From contig JADFRH010000002.1 of assembly GCA_022561415.1 (NCBI GenBank), positions 1 through 24,835 on the forward strand: a DNA stretch of 24,835 bases, in the 5' to 3' direction. The DNA is from Planctomycetota bacterium. GTDB taxonomy: Bacteria; Planctomycetota; Phycisphaerae; UBA1845. Shown piece after piece: positions 7,865 through 16,083 of the stretch; the first letter of the stretch is position 1; each line of letters begins with the position of its first letter. The notes below the pieces were generated by a model. It worked only from the letters and a program-made list of their open reading frames with translations, did not search any database and was not told the origin of the DNA. The translations under genes were made by a program, and so were the position numbers.

Positions 7865-10042
7865 GTGGCCAACGCAGAGCAAGGCACGTTTCTAGGGCAT
7901 CCCAAGGGTTTGTACGTCCTGTTCTTCACGGAGATGTGGGAGCGATTCAGCTACTACGGCATGCGCGCCTTGCTGCTGCTATACATGGTCGACTTCTACA
8001 AGTGGACCCAGGAAGACGCCTCCAGCATCTACAAGTGGTACACGTCGCTGGTCTACCTGACACCGATGCTGGGAGGGTATCTGGCGGACCGTTTCCTGGG
8101 AAACAAGCTGGCCATCATCATCGGCGCCATCCTCATGGCGGTCGGGCACTTTCTCATGGCCTTTGAGGACATATGGATTTTCTACAGTGCGCTCGGCTTC
8201 CTCATCATCGGCAACGGGTTCTTCAAGCCGAACATGTCGGTCCAGGTCGGGCGGCTCTATCCGCAGAACGATCCTCGGCGCGACGGTGCCTACACGATTT
8301 TCTATATGGGCATCAACTTGGGGGCTTTCTTGTCCCCCCTGATTTGTGGAACGCTGCGAGACACGTCAGGCCTGGGGTATCACTGGGGCTTTGGCGCGGC
8401 CGGGGTCGGGATGGTTCTGGGCTTGGTGGTGTATTTGCTCGGGCAGCGCTGGATCAAGGAACTTCCCGAGGGCGCTGTGTATGTAGATCCGGATGCGGAG
8501 TCCGACACGGGAGGGAAGGATCCGGAAGATCATGTCATGACGGAGGAGGAAGCCGCGACCACACCATCGGTCGTTCCCAGTTTTTGCAAGCTGTCGCCGA
8601 GTGTTTTCGTTCTCATCGGCGTCGCAGTCGCCCTTGCGTCCCCGCTGTTTTACTTCCTGGGATATGTGAAGCTGGACAATATGGTTGCCCTCGAGATTGC
8701 GGCCGTCTGTTCGTTGATTGCCGCTTGGATCTTGTCGCATCTCAGTCTTGCCGTTCGCGACCGGGTCCTGGCTATTTATGTCCTCTCCGTGTTCGTCGTC
8801 TTTTTCTGGGGTGCGTTCGAGCAGGCCGGCAACGCCATGAACGTCTGGGCCGACCAGACCACCAACCGCTATCTGACCGAGACGCCGCCGATTCCCGAGG
8901 TGTACCCCGAAATTCCCGTCGACTTGGCAGAAAAAGGATTTGGACAGGTGTTCAAGGAGGCGATCGGGAATCTGATCGCGATCAACCCGGTCCTCACCAC
9001 GTCGTTTCAGTCCATCAATGCGCTGGCCATCGTTGTGTTTGCGCCGATGTTTGCCTGGCTATGGCTCTTTCTTGCACGGCGACACATCAAGCTTTCGATT
9101 GCCGGGAAGATGTCGATCGGCGTGTTTCTTCAGGGCATGGCCTTTGCGCTGATGATCTGGTCGATCAAGTACGAGAACGGTTCCAGCCAAACGGCGCTTT
9201 CCGTCTTGCCACAGCGTATCGTCGCCGACGACGACGGTCGGCTATCGTTCTATGATGTGCCCGATTACGGCGAGGAATACGACTTCGAAACGTATCAAGC
9301 CGGAGAACTGCCCGAAGAGGACATGATCGCTCATGGCGGTCGAATGGTGCATGACGCCGCCGCCGGCATCCTCAACATGCGCGGCGTGCTGAACTCGAAC
9401 CACCGTGACCGAATGCTCCGTGCGACGGCGCCGAAGGACTACGTCCGCGCGATTTGGGAACTCACGGCCAAGAGCAAAGCTGCGGAAGAAGCCGCGAATG
9501 AGAGCGGACAAGAGTCGTTCCAGGTGCAGGTCACGCTCGATCGGCTTCCGCCCGGTTTCGATGCCAGATTCCTTCAGGGGTTCGAGTCCAAAGACGTTTC
9601 TTTTGACGACGCGACGCGCACGTTTACGGTTGGAACGGGTCTGGCAGACAAGGACTTCAAGCAGATTCTGGTGGCGGGCGCCGACCCGGTCTTTCGCACC
9701 GCACTGAATGACCTCTACGTCAAGTCCGCTGTGTTCAGAGTCAGCTCCTGGTGGCTGTTTTGGTTTTACATTCTTTGCACGCTCGGCGAGCTTTGCCTGT
9801 CGCCCGTGGGTCTGTCTATGGTCAGCAAGCTGGCCCCTCGGCGATTCGCGACCATGCTCATGGGGATGTGGCTGCTGACGAGTTTCTTCGGGAACTTCAC
9901 GGCCGGGCTCGCCGGAGAGAACTGGGAGAAGCTCGAACCCAGCAGCTACTTCACCTGGATTGCCGTTGTCCTTTTCGGTGCGTCGGTGGTTTGCTTCCTG
10001 CTCGTCAAGAAGATTACGTCGTTGATGCACGGAGTGAAGTAG
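7865..10042 (+). CDS. POT/PTR2-family proton-coupled oligopeptide transporter
   Basis: Inner-membrane MFS symporter of the peptide transporter (POT) family, importing di- and tripeptides with protons. The first helix carries FFTEMWERFSYYG with the ExxER proton-coupling motif (Glu23, Glu26, Arg27). FYMGINLGAFLSP is the PTR2 signature, FEQAGNAMNVWAD is the helix-7 motif, and LGELCLSPVGLSMV is the helix-10 motif. At 725 residues it is some 200 longer than typical bacterial POTs. The extra length is mostly one hydrophilic insert at about residues 440-626, between the helix ending LMIWSIKYENG and the helix starting SSWWLFWFY, that is between TM9 and TM10. GTG at 7865 is used as start because GGAG lies nine bases upstream and the conserved N-terminus begins immediately. 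The gene stands alone. Confidence 0.92.
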   Translation: MANAEQGTFLGHPKGLYVLFFTEMWERFSYYGMRALLLLYMVDFYKWTQEDASSIYKWYTSLVYLTPMLGGYLADRFLGNKLAIIIGAILMAVGHFLMAFEDIWIFYSALGFLIIGNGFFKPNMSVQVGRLYPQNDPRRDGAYTIFYMGINLGAFLSPLICGTLRDTSGLGYHWGFGAAGVGMVLGLVVYLLGQRWIKELPEGAVYVDPDAESDTGGKDPEDHVMTEEEAATTPSVVPSFCKLSPSVFVLIGVAVALASPLFYFLGYVKLDNMVALEIAAVCSLIAAWILSHLSLAVRDRVLAIYVLSVFVVFFWGAFEQAGNAMNVWADQTTNRYLTETPPIPEVYPEIPVDLAEKGFGQVFKEAIGNLIAINPVLTTSFQSINALAIVVFAPMFAWLWLFLARRHIKLSIAGKMSIGVFLQGMAFALMIWSIKYENGSSQTALSVLPQRIVADDDGRLSFYDVPDYGEEYDFETYQAGELPEEDMIAHGGRMVHDAAAGILNMRGVLNSNHRDRMLRATAPKDYVRAIWELTAKSKAAEEAANESGQESFQVQVTLDRLPPGFDARFLQGFESKDVSFDDATRTFTVGTGLADKDFKQILVAGADPVFRTALNDLYVKSAVFRVSSWWLFWFYILCTLGELCLSPVGLSMVSKLAPRRFATMLMGMWLLTSFFGNFTAGLAGENWEKLEPSSYFTWIAVVLFGASVVCFLLVKKITSLMHGVK

Positions 10043-10242
10043 CTCACCCGTTTTGGATGGTGACTTCGGACGTCGTTGCCGGAGCCGTTGCGTGCGATTC
10101 GTCAGTTTGCTTCGCCGGGGCCACCCGTGTCAGGCGGCGGGTGCATTTCCGATACGGGCGAATCCGATGGTCTTGAAAGAAGCGCCGACTCCGAAGTCAA
10201 AGACCTTTCAACGCGATCCCCGTTATTCTTGGACGAGTTACT

Positions 10243-10962
10243 GTGCCGGACGCCGATGTGCCAACGCGTGATCCGCTCTTCGAGTGGGTCGACAACGAGC
10301 CACACTTTCGCGGCATTCGCGTGAAGCGCGAACGTATCGCCGTCGCCGGTCGTGAGTTCGCGATGGTTCGTCTCGATGATCCGGCCGCCTTACTCGATCA
10401 TCCGGACTTCGCAGAGCGTTTTCTGGAGGACAACCAGGCGCCCTTCGGCTTGGAGTTGTGGCCGTCATCGCTGATGCTGGCCGAGTTGATCTTGCGGGAG
10501 GGAGCAGGCCGGCGTCGGCGGGCGATCGACCTCGGATGTGGGCTGGGTTTGGTATCGATGGCCGCGGCACTGGCCGGATGGCATATCACCGCGACGGACA
10601 ACGAGGCCACGTCGCTTCGGTTCACCGAGTACAATTCCGGCGTCAATCGTATCTCGATCGACGTGATTGAGCCGCTTGACTGGCGTGATCCACCGACCGG
10701 TCGAAAGTTCGACCGGGTGTTCGGGGCCGATCTGCTCTACGAGCTGGTCAATCACGCGCCGTTGTTACGGTGCATCGGTGAACTGCTTGCCCCGGAGGGT
10801 GTCGCGCTGATCGTGGATCCGAATCGCAGCGTGGCCGACGGATTCGAATCGATGGCCAGAGACGGCGGGCTTGACGTGGAGATCATCCCGACATTGAAAC
10901 AAACCGTCGATGATTGTGAGGCGACGGGGCGGCTCTATCGATTGGGTCGGCGCGTCGGCTGA
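10243..10962 (+). CDS. Class I SAM-dependent methyltransferase, METTL21/methyltransferase-16-like
   Basis: The 239 residues form a Rossmann-fold methyltransferase. Motif I is AIDLGCGLGLVS (94-105), the acidic residue after strand 2 is Asp119 in ATDN, and FGADLLYE (160-167) lies where protein-lysine methyltransferases of the METTL21/FAM86 group have their (D/E)XX(Y/F)-type motif. FGLELWPSSLMLAE (68-81) before motif I is also typical of that group. The substrate is not visible; protein lysine methylation is an inference from the family. The start is GTG 10243 with the purine-rich GGACGAG upstream; GTG 10258 is a second in-frame choice. It lies 200 bases after the POT gene and 100 bases before tRNA-Ser, with no operon partner. 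Confidence 0.82.
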   Translation: MPDADVPTRDPLFEWVDNEPHFRGIRVKRERIAVAGREFAMVRLDDPAALLDHPDFAERFLEDNQAPFGLELWPSSLMLAELILREGAGRRRRAIDLGCGLGLVSMAAALAGWHITATDNEATSLRFTEYNSGVNRISIDVIEPLDWRDPPTGRKFDRVFGADLLYELVNHAPLLRCIGELLAPEGVALIVDPNRSVADGFESMARDGGLDVEIIPTLKQTVDDCEATGRLYRLGRRVG

Positions 10963-10969
10963 TCGCGCC

Positions 10970-10997
10970 TTGACCGCGCGACCGGTCTGGCTAAGGT
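10970..10997 (+). promoter_or_regulatory. Probable promoter of tRNA-Ser
   Basis: TTGACC (10970-10975), a 16-base spacer and TAAGGT (10992-10997) lie between the methyltransferase stop and the tRNA. Transcription would start near 11,004 and give a 5' leader of about 59 bases to be removed by RNase P. The -10 is only a partial match. Confidence 0.4.
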
Positions 10998-11062
10998 CTA
11001 CACACGACGCGCGGCTGCGTACCACGGTGCTGCGGTGGGTGTACGGAGTCGGCTCGCGAGTG

Positions 11063-11149
11063 GGAGGAGTGGCCGAGCGGCTGAAGGCGACGGTCTTGAA
11101 AACCGTTAGGCGAGTAATCGTCTCGGGGGTTCGAATCCCTCCTCCTCCG
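11063..11149 (+). tRNA. tRNA-Ser(UGA)
   Basis: An 87-base cloverleaf. The acceptor stem is GGAGGAG with CTCCTCC, the anticodon loop is CTTGAAA (anticodon TGA) in an ACGGT/ACCGT stem, and the T arm reads GGGGGTTCGAATCCCTC. A long variable arm with the stem GGCGA/TCGTC marks a class II serine tRNA. The discriminator base is G. The 3' CCA is not encoded, so a CCA-adding enzyme is required. Confidence 0.95.
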
Positions 11150-11475
11150 GTAGATGGGAAACGCGCGGATCTTCAGCGTGCGTTTACCAGGCATGGAAGA
11201 GCATTTCGCGGGTGGCGAACTCCGCATCGAAACTAGGTAGTTCTACTTACGGTCGCGCAATCCATCCATCGCTGCGCTCGCTTCCGCACGAACGAATCGT
11301 CTGATAAGGCGCTTCAGAGGTTGTCGGTCGATTGCGCGCACCAAAACTTGACTCGTGGGGTGTAACGGTCGAGGACACATTGGAGCTAGTATTCAAATCA
11401 TTCCGGTGGCCGGCCGCGTTTTCCAACGTCAAGCGCTGCCTGGCCGCGTTGTAAGGGCCGCAGAGAGGTGTATAC
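11150..11475. other. 326-base intergenic region after tRNA-Ser, with a 30-bp-spaced direct repeat
   Basis: No convincing ORF on either strand. Close to the next gene the 9-mer GGCCGCGTT occurs twice, at 11,412-11,420 and 11,442-11,450, exactly 30 bases apart. A TTGACT (11,348-11,353) has no good -10 partner at normal spacing. The ribosome binding site AGAGAGG (11,462-11,468) belongs to the following gene. Confidence 0.4.
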
Positions 11476-12411
11476 ATGAACGCAAAGATTGTGGTGTTGG
11501 CATCTGCATTCGTTGTCGCCTTTTCACCAGTGTCGCGCGGAGAGGGCGCGGATTCGCCGGGTCACGAGATCGGACCGCCGGACTGCTACGCGCGCGTCAT
11601 GTTGATTCAGGAAGAACTCGAGCAGATTCGCATCGAGATGGGGAGGCCGAAGACTGGAATGTGCGTGCTTCGCGTAGAGCACGCAGCGCCGCGAGAGGTA
11701 CTTTTTCAGGCGCTGAGTTTTCTCGACAAAGTGAATCGAGTGTCCCTGGAGCTCACGCGCTCGGTCATGCCGGCGCCGGACATCCCTTCCGGAGAGATCG
11801 CCCCGAAGCACGTCTATGCCGTGTTGGACGTGGCGTTGAAGGTGCTCGACGGTCTCAAGGCAGAGCTTGATCTGCCGCCTCACGGCGTCGAGCCGCCGCG
11901 CGACGCGAACAAGATTCCGAGCGATGTCTTCCAGATGATCTTTCAAGCAAGCCGGCAGACGAATCTCCTGATGGAGAGGCCGTTTTCATCACGCGACGTG
12001 TACAAGCAAGTTACTGTCGCCCTTGGTTATGTCGCTCGACTTCGCGCTCGGTTTCCCGGGTCGCGTGTGGGGGAGGCACCCTCATTTCGGCGAGGCCTGC
12101 AACCCATCGATGCGCATCGCCGCCTGCTGGCGTGCGTCGACCGAGTCATCGAGCTTTCTGAGCGTTCCGGAATCCGGACGGTGGGTCTGCCCGGCTGCTG
12201 CGAGAGATGTGCCTTGGCCGGGGCGACGGACTCGTATGAGATCGCCTCGTTGATCGTTTCGGAGCTTGCGTACCTGCACTCACGGCTGGAGGGTGTCGCA
12301 CCCGCGTTCAAGGCCTATCCACCCGGTCGCAAGTTTCCGTCACACCTCTACCAACGTGCAGGTATGTTAGAGGCGCAGCTCGTAGAACTTATCGACTTTG
12401 TCAAGAACTAG
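11476..12411 (+). CDS. Secreted all-helical repeat protein of unknown family, probable partner of the adjacent kinase
   Basis: I do not recognise a named family. The 311 residues begin with a signal peptide (MNAKIVVLASAFVVAFSPVS, cleavage near residue 21-24), so the mature protein is extracytoplasmic. The rest appears to be about eight copies of a 22-24 residue unit: a Pro-x-(D/H/E)-(V/L)-(Y/F) cap followed by a helix with leucines spaced 3-4 residues apart. Copies start near residues 34, 71, 109, 147, 171, 209, 251 and 287; the clearest caps are APKHVY, IPSDVF, SRDVY and FPSHLY. A CCERC cluster (241-245) lies between copies six and seven. AGAGAGG precedes the ATG by seven bases. The histidine kinase gene follows within 45 bases in the same direction, which suggests an operon and a sensory role. 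Confidence 0.75.
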   Translation: MNAKIVVLASAFVVAFSPVSRGEGADSPGHEIGPPDCYARVMLIQEELEQIRIEMGRPKTGMCVLRVEHAAPREVLFQALSFLDKVNRVSLELTRSVMPAPDIPSGEIAPKHVYAVLDVALKVLDGLKAELDLPPHGVEPPRDANKIPSDVFQMIFQASRQTNLLMERPFSSRDVYKQVTVALGYVARLRARFPGSRVGEAPSFRRGLQPIDAHRRLLACVDRVIELSERSGIRTVGLPGCCERCALAGATDSYEIASLIVSELAYLHSRLEGVAPAFKAYPPGRKFPSHLYQRAGMLEAQLVELIDFVKN

Positions 12412-12455
12412 CCGGACTGGCTCGGTCCTCTGCATGGTACAAAGTGATCCACGCC

Positions 12456-14837
12456 ATGGGCTCAAGAGAAGACCAAACGCAACCTTTGACCGCCGCCGGC
12501 ACAGGCGAGCGACTATCGCATAAGCTGGTTCGATCGCACATGGCCGTCGGGATGGTCGGTGTTGCCATGCTGCTCGTTTCTCTTGCGACGACGCTGTGGG
12601 TGCGGTCCTACACGCTCGGACTGGCGCACACGCGCGCACCGGCGGCACTGGCGTCGGTGCGACTGCTCAAGGGCTTGGAACGCTCGCACGCGGCCTTGCA
12701 CGCGTGGGTGGTGACGGGCGACCGAGACTTCATGATCGACCGTGAGGCGGCGTGGAACGACGAGATTCTTCCGACCCTGGTCGCATTACAAAAACCGGGG
12801 TTGGTCGACCCGTCCATGAGCGCGACGCTATCCCTGGACGAGCTTCCGGATCTGTTGCACGATCTGCACGAGCTCCAGTGGTGGATCGCGGATGTCGCCC
12901 AAACACCGGGGAACGAACCGGCCACGGAACTCTTTTATCGAACGGTGGAGCCGGTTGCCGCTCGGGTCCACGCGCGGATCACGGCACTGATCGATATGGA
13001 GAAGGTAGCGGCAGTCTCCAAGAGCAATCCCGTGGTGTTCGGCGCGATGGCAGACCTTCGCGCCGCTCTCCTGGCTTCGTGGAAGGCGTTGGAGGACTTT
13101 CGCATTCTTGGCGTACAGGCGTTTGAACAGAAATTCCGGGAGGCGGAATCGCAGATCGCGGAGAATCTCTTGACGCTCGAGGATCACGAACGAACACTTA
13201 CGATTGAGCAACGGGAGATGCTCAAGGATGTCGAATTAGATCTGAGCGTCTATAGTTCGGCGGCGGAAGAGGTCATCGACGGTCGTACGCATTTGGACTG
13301 GAACGTAGCACGACGGATGTTGGTTTCTCAGGCAGCTCCCCTTAGTGCGAGAATCCACAATGTTCTCGATCCGCTTTCCAAGCATGAGGCCGCGATGATG
13401 GTGAAAGATGCCGATCGCGTCGCGCTCTTGAGCAACGGTGCCATCGGCGTATCGATCGGGCTCATCTCATGTTCACTTCTGGTGGCAGTCCTCGTGTCGC
13501 GGCGGGCCGCCCAAAGGATTACCAGACCGGTCGAGGCGTTGGCGGCGGCGACGCAGCAGGTTGTATCGGGTGCGCTCAAGAGCGATCTGCCGATTTACAG
13601 CGACGACGAAATTGGCCGTCTGACGGTCGCGTTCAACTCGATGCGCTCTTCGCTTGACTCCTCGAAGAGCGAGCTGCGGTCTCAGAAGTTCGCGCTAGAC
13701 GCTCACTCCATCGTGGCGATCACCGACCCCAAGGGGCGGATCACCTATGCGAACGACAAGTTCTGCCAGATCAGCAAGTATTCTCGCAAGGAGTTGATCG
13801 GACAGGACCACCGCATCATCAACTCCGGGCATCATCCGAAGTCCTTCATGAAGAATATGTGGGACACGATTCGAGGGGGTGACGTCTGGCAGGGCGAGGT
13901 CAAGAATCGTGCAAAGGATGGCTCATTCTATTGGGTCGACACGACAATTGTACCGTTCCAAGACGAGGTGGGCGCAACCACGCAATACGTGTCCATTCGG
14001 ACGGACATCACGAACCGCAAGGAGGCAGAGGTCGAGCTACTCGCCTCCAAGAATGCGGCTGAGGCGGCGAATCGGGCGAAGAGTGAGTTCGTGGCGAACA
14101 TGAGCCACGAGATGCGTACGCCGCTGCACGGGATTTTGAGTTTTGCAAGATTCGGCGTAGACGAGGCGTCGGAGGGAAAGCCGAGTGCCCTCGTGAATCA
14201 TTTCGAAAACATTGGTCGGAGCGGCGAACGTTTGCTGGACTTGATCAATAACCTGCTGGATATCGCAAAACTCGAGGCAGGCAAGATGAAGTATGAATTC
14301 GTGCCTGGTGATCTCACCGAGACGGTGCGTTCCGTACTTGCAGAGTTCAGCTCGTTGTTTCGAGATCGTGGAATTGGGCCGAAGTTTTCCGTGCCCGAGA
14401 ACGCGGGTTCTACAGTCTACGATGCGCAAAGGATCGGACAGGTGGTTCGTAACCTGCTCAGCAACGCCATCAATTTCTCTTCCGAGGGCGGAACCGTTGA
14501 GGTTTCGCTATCACAAACGGAATCGTTCTCGCTACTGTCTGTTCGTGATGAGGGAGTCGGAATGCCGGAGAGCGAGCTGACGGCGGTGTTCGAGAAGTTC
14601 GTCCAATCAAGCAAGACGAAGACAGGGGCCGGGGGAACAGGACTCGGATTGTCCATTTGCAAAGAGATCGTAGATGCCCATCACGGACGCATCTGGGCAG
14701 AAAATCATGCGGAGGGTGGTGCGGTCTTTTTCGTGGAGATACCGAGGAAACGCCCATCGGACGAGAGCCATGATGCTCCGGTAGAGGTTGGAACGGATGG
14801 CTCGGTTGCGACGAGCCTGCGAGGTGCTTTGGCATGA
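12456..14837 (+). CDS. Membrane sensor histidine kinase with HAMP and PAS domains
   Basis: From ATG 12456 the protein has 793 residues. TM1 is at about 29-49, followed by a roughly 280-residue extracytoplasmic region that is predicted helical and CHASE3/4HB-like at its start (HAALHAWVVTGDRDFMIDR). TM2 is at about 328-348, then HAMP (349-401) and PAS/PAC (411-516, ending SIRTDITNRKEAE). HisKA carries the phospho-acceptor His551 in FVANMSHEMRTPLHG, and the ATPase domain shows the N box NLLSNAINF and G boxes DEGVGMP and GTGLGLSICKE. It should phosphorylate itself and pass phosphate to the regulator whose start codon overlaps its stop (ATGA). GTG 12444 is an alternative start; neither has a clear Shine-Dalgarno sequence. 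It has no receiver domain, so it is not a hybrid kinase. The secreted repeat protein upstream may share or present the signal. Confidence 0.93.
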   Translation: MGSREDQTQPLTAAGTGERLSHKLVRSHMAVGMVGVAMLLVSLATTLWVRSYTLGLAHTRAPAALASVRLLKGLERSHAALHAWVVTGDRDFMIDREAAWNDEILPTLVALQKPGLVDPSMSATLSLDELPDLLHDLHELQWWIADVAQTPGNEPATELFYRTVEPVAARVHARITALIDMEKVAAVSKSNPVVFGAMADLRAALLASWKALEDFRILGVQAFEQKFREAESQIAENLLTLEDHERTLTIEQREMLKDVELDLSVYSSAAEEVIDGRTHLDWNVARRMLVSQAAPLSARIHNVLDPLSKHEAAMMVKDADRVALLSNGAIGVSIGLISCSLLVAVLVSRRAAQRITRPVEALAAATQQVVSGALKSDLPIYSDDEIGRLTVAFNSMRSSLDSSKSELRSQKFALDAHSIVAITDPKGRITYANDKFCQISKYSRKELIGQDHRIINSGHHPKSFMKNMWDTIRGGDVWQGEVKNRAKDGSFYWVDTTIVPFQDEVGATTQYVSIRTDITNRKEAEVELLASKNAAEAANRAKSEFVANMSHEMRTPLHGILSFARFGVDEASEGKPSALVNHFENIGRSGERLLDLINNLLDIAKLEAGKMKYEFVPGDLTETVRSVLAEFSSLFRDRGIGPKFSVPENAGSTVYDAQRIGQVVRNLLSNAINFSSEGGTVEVSLSQTESFSLLSVRDEGVGMPESELTAVFEKFVQSSKTKTGAGGTGLGLSICKEIVDAHHGRIWAENHAEGGAVFFVEIPRKRPSDESHDAPVEVGTDGSVATSLRGALA

Positions 14838-15958
14838 AAAAGCGGATTCTGATTATCGACGACGACAAGATGAACGTGGCGATTCTCCGCAAGATTCTCG
14901 AAGGCGAGTACGAGACGGATGTGGGTGAGGACGGCGAGGCGGGTCTCGAGAGGATAAAGGAGTTCGGCCCTGATCTCGTGTTGCTCGACATCATGATGCC
15001 GGGTATCGACGGCTACGAGGTGTGTCGCCGGATCAAAGCGGAGCCTTACGGTGAAATGACGCCGGTCATCTTACTCTCAGCCAACGTGTCGAAACCGGAC
15101 CGTCTGCGAGGATACGAAGTGGGTGCGGACGACTTTCTAGGGAAGCCGTTCGATCATGACGAGTTGCGTGCGAAAGTTCGCGTTCAGTTTCGCTTGCGGG
15201 CGGCGCTGATGGAGCTGGCGGAAGCCAACCTGAAGGTTCAGGTCCACCGCGACGAACTTGAAGGTCTTGTGGAGAAACGTACACGAGAGGTTGTCGCGAC
15301 GCGCGACGTGACGGTCTTTTCACTTGCCAAGCTGGCCGAGTCTCGCGACCCCGAGACGGGAGAGCATCTCGAGCGAATGCGATCGTACGCTCAGATTCTA
15401 GCCGAACAACTCGCCGAGACCGGTCCGTATGTTGACCAAATCGATGACCGTTTCCTGACCGACATGTTTCAATCGAGCCCGCTCCACGATATCGGCAAAG
15501 TGGGCATACCGGATGTCATTCTCCTCAAGCCCGCACAGCTTACGAGTTCGGAGTTCGAGATCATGAAGCGGCACACGACGATCGGCGCCGACGCTCTCGA
15601 GGAGGCGGTCCGGCACACCGAGTCGGGAGGCTTTCTGACGATGGCCGCCGAGATTGCGCGTCATCATCACGAGCGGTTCAACGGGACGGGGTATCCGGCC
15701 GGACTCTATGGGCGCGATATTCCCCTGTCCGCACGCATCGTGGCGTTGGCGGATGTCTACGATGCGCTGACCTCGGTGCGTGTGTACAAGTCCGCATTCG
15801 AGCCGAGCATAGCACAGGCCATGATCGAGCAGGAAGAGGGTGATCATTTTGACGCCGCGGTGATCGCGGCGTTCCGCGAACGAATCGACGATTTCCTGGC
15901 CGTACGCGCGAAAAAGGACAGCCGCTGCGACGCGGTGAAACCGATTCCGGTGGCCTGA
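14834..15958 (+). CDS. Response regulator with HD-GYP cyclic-di-GMP phosphodiesterase output
   Basis: The 374 residues comprise a receiver domain (1-120) with acidic residues Asp9-Asp11, phospho-acceptor Asp52 in LVLLDIMMPG, a Ser in LLSAN and Lys104 in GKPFD. A coiled linker (about 122-155) leads to an HD-GYP domain (about 156-350). Visible metal-site and signature residues are His178, HD in SPLHDIGKVGIPD (218-219), His247, HHHERFNGTGYP (277-288, GYP at 286-288) and Asp307 in LADVYDAL. The family (RpfG type) hydrolyses cyclic di-GMP; the set of conserved residues looks intact, so activity is likely. The start overlaps the kinase stop by 4 bases and has GAGGTG seven bases upstream, which indicates translational coupling and a cognate pair. 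No DNA-binding domain is present. Confidence 0.94.
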   Translation: MKKRILIIDDDKMNVAILRKILEGEYETDVGEDGEAGLERIKEFGPDLVLLDIMMPGIDGYEVCRRIKAEPYGEMTPVILLSANVSKPDRLRGYEVGADDFLGKPFDHDELRAKVRVQFRLRAALMELAEANLKVQVHRDELEGLVEKRTREVVATRDVTVFSLAKLAESRDPETGEHLERMRSYAQILAEQLAETGPYVDQIDDRFLTDMFQSSPLHDIGKVGIPDVILLKPAQLTSSEFEIMKRHTTIGADALEEAVRHTESGGFLTMAAEIARHHHERFNGTGYPAGLYGRDIPLSARIVALADVYDALTSVRVYKSAFEPSIAQAMIEQEEGDHFDAAVIAAFRERIDDFLAVRAKKDSRCDAVKPIPVA

Positions 15959-15976
15959 AGCGCTCTGGGGTTTCGT

Positions 15977-16028
15977 GTAGCGGTCGTTTACCTTGATTCC
16001 CCGCGTGAACCCGAGCTTGGACCGCTAC
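15977..16028. repeat. Inverted repeat between convergent genes
   Basis: GTAGCGGTC (15,977-15,985) and GACCGCTAC (16,020-16,028) form a perfect 9-bp inverted repeat with a 34-base spacer. It lies just after the HD-GYP stop and before the 3' end of the metallo-hydrolase gene. It may stop transcription from either side, but there is no T-tract. Confidence 0.35.
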
Positions 16029-16083
16029 CTTGGAATCGAGCTTGCTCTAGTCGAGGGTGGATTCAGGTTTCGTTCGCTGGGCG

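Noticed and set aside
8173..9255. 360-residue frame overlapping the POT gene on the same strand
   Set aside because: Cys/Arg/Ser-rich out-of-frame translation without membrane segments, while the POT frame has all family motifs.
11247..11477. 76-residue minus-strand frame in the gap after tRNA-Ser
   Set aside because: No ribosome binding site, low-complexity composition and overlap with the control region of the next gene.
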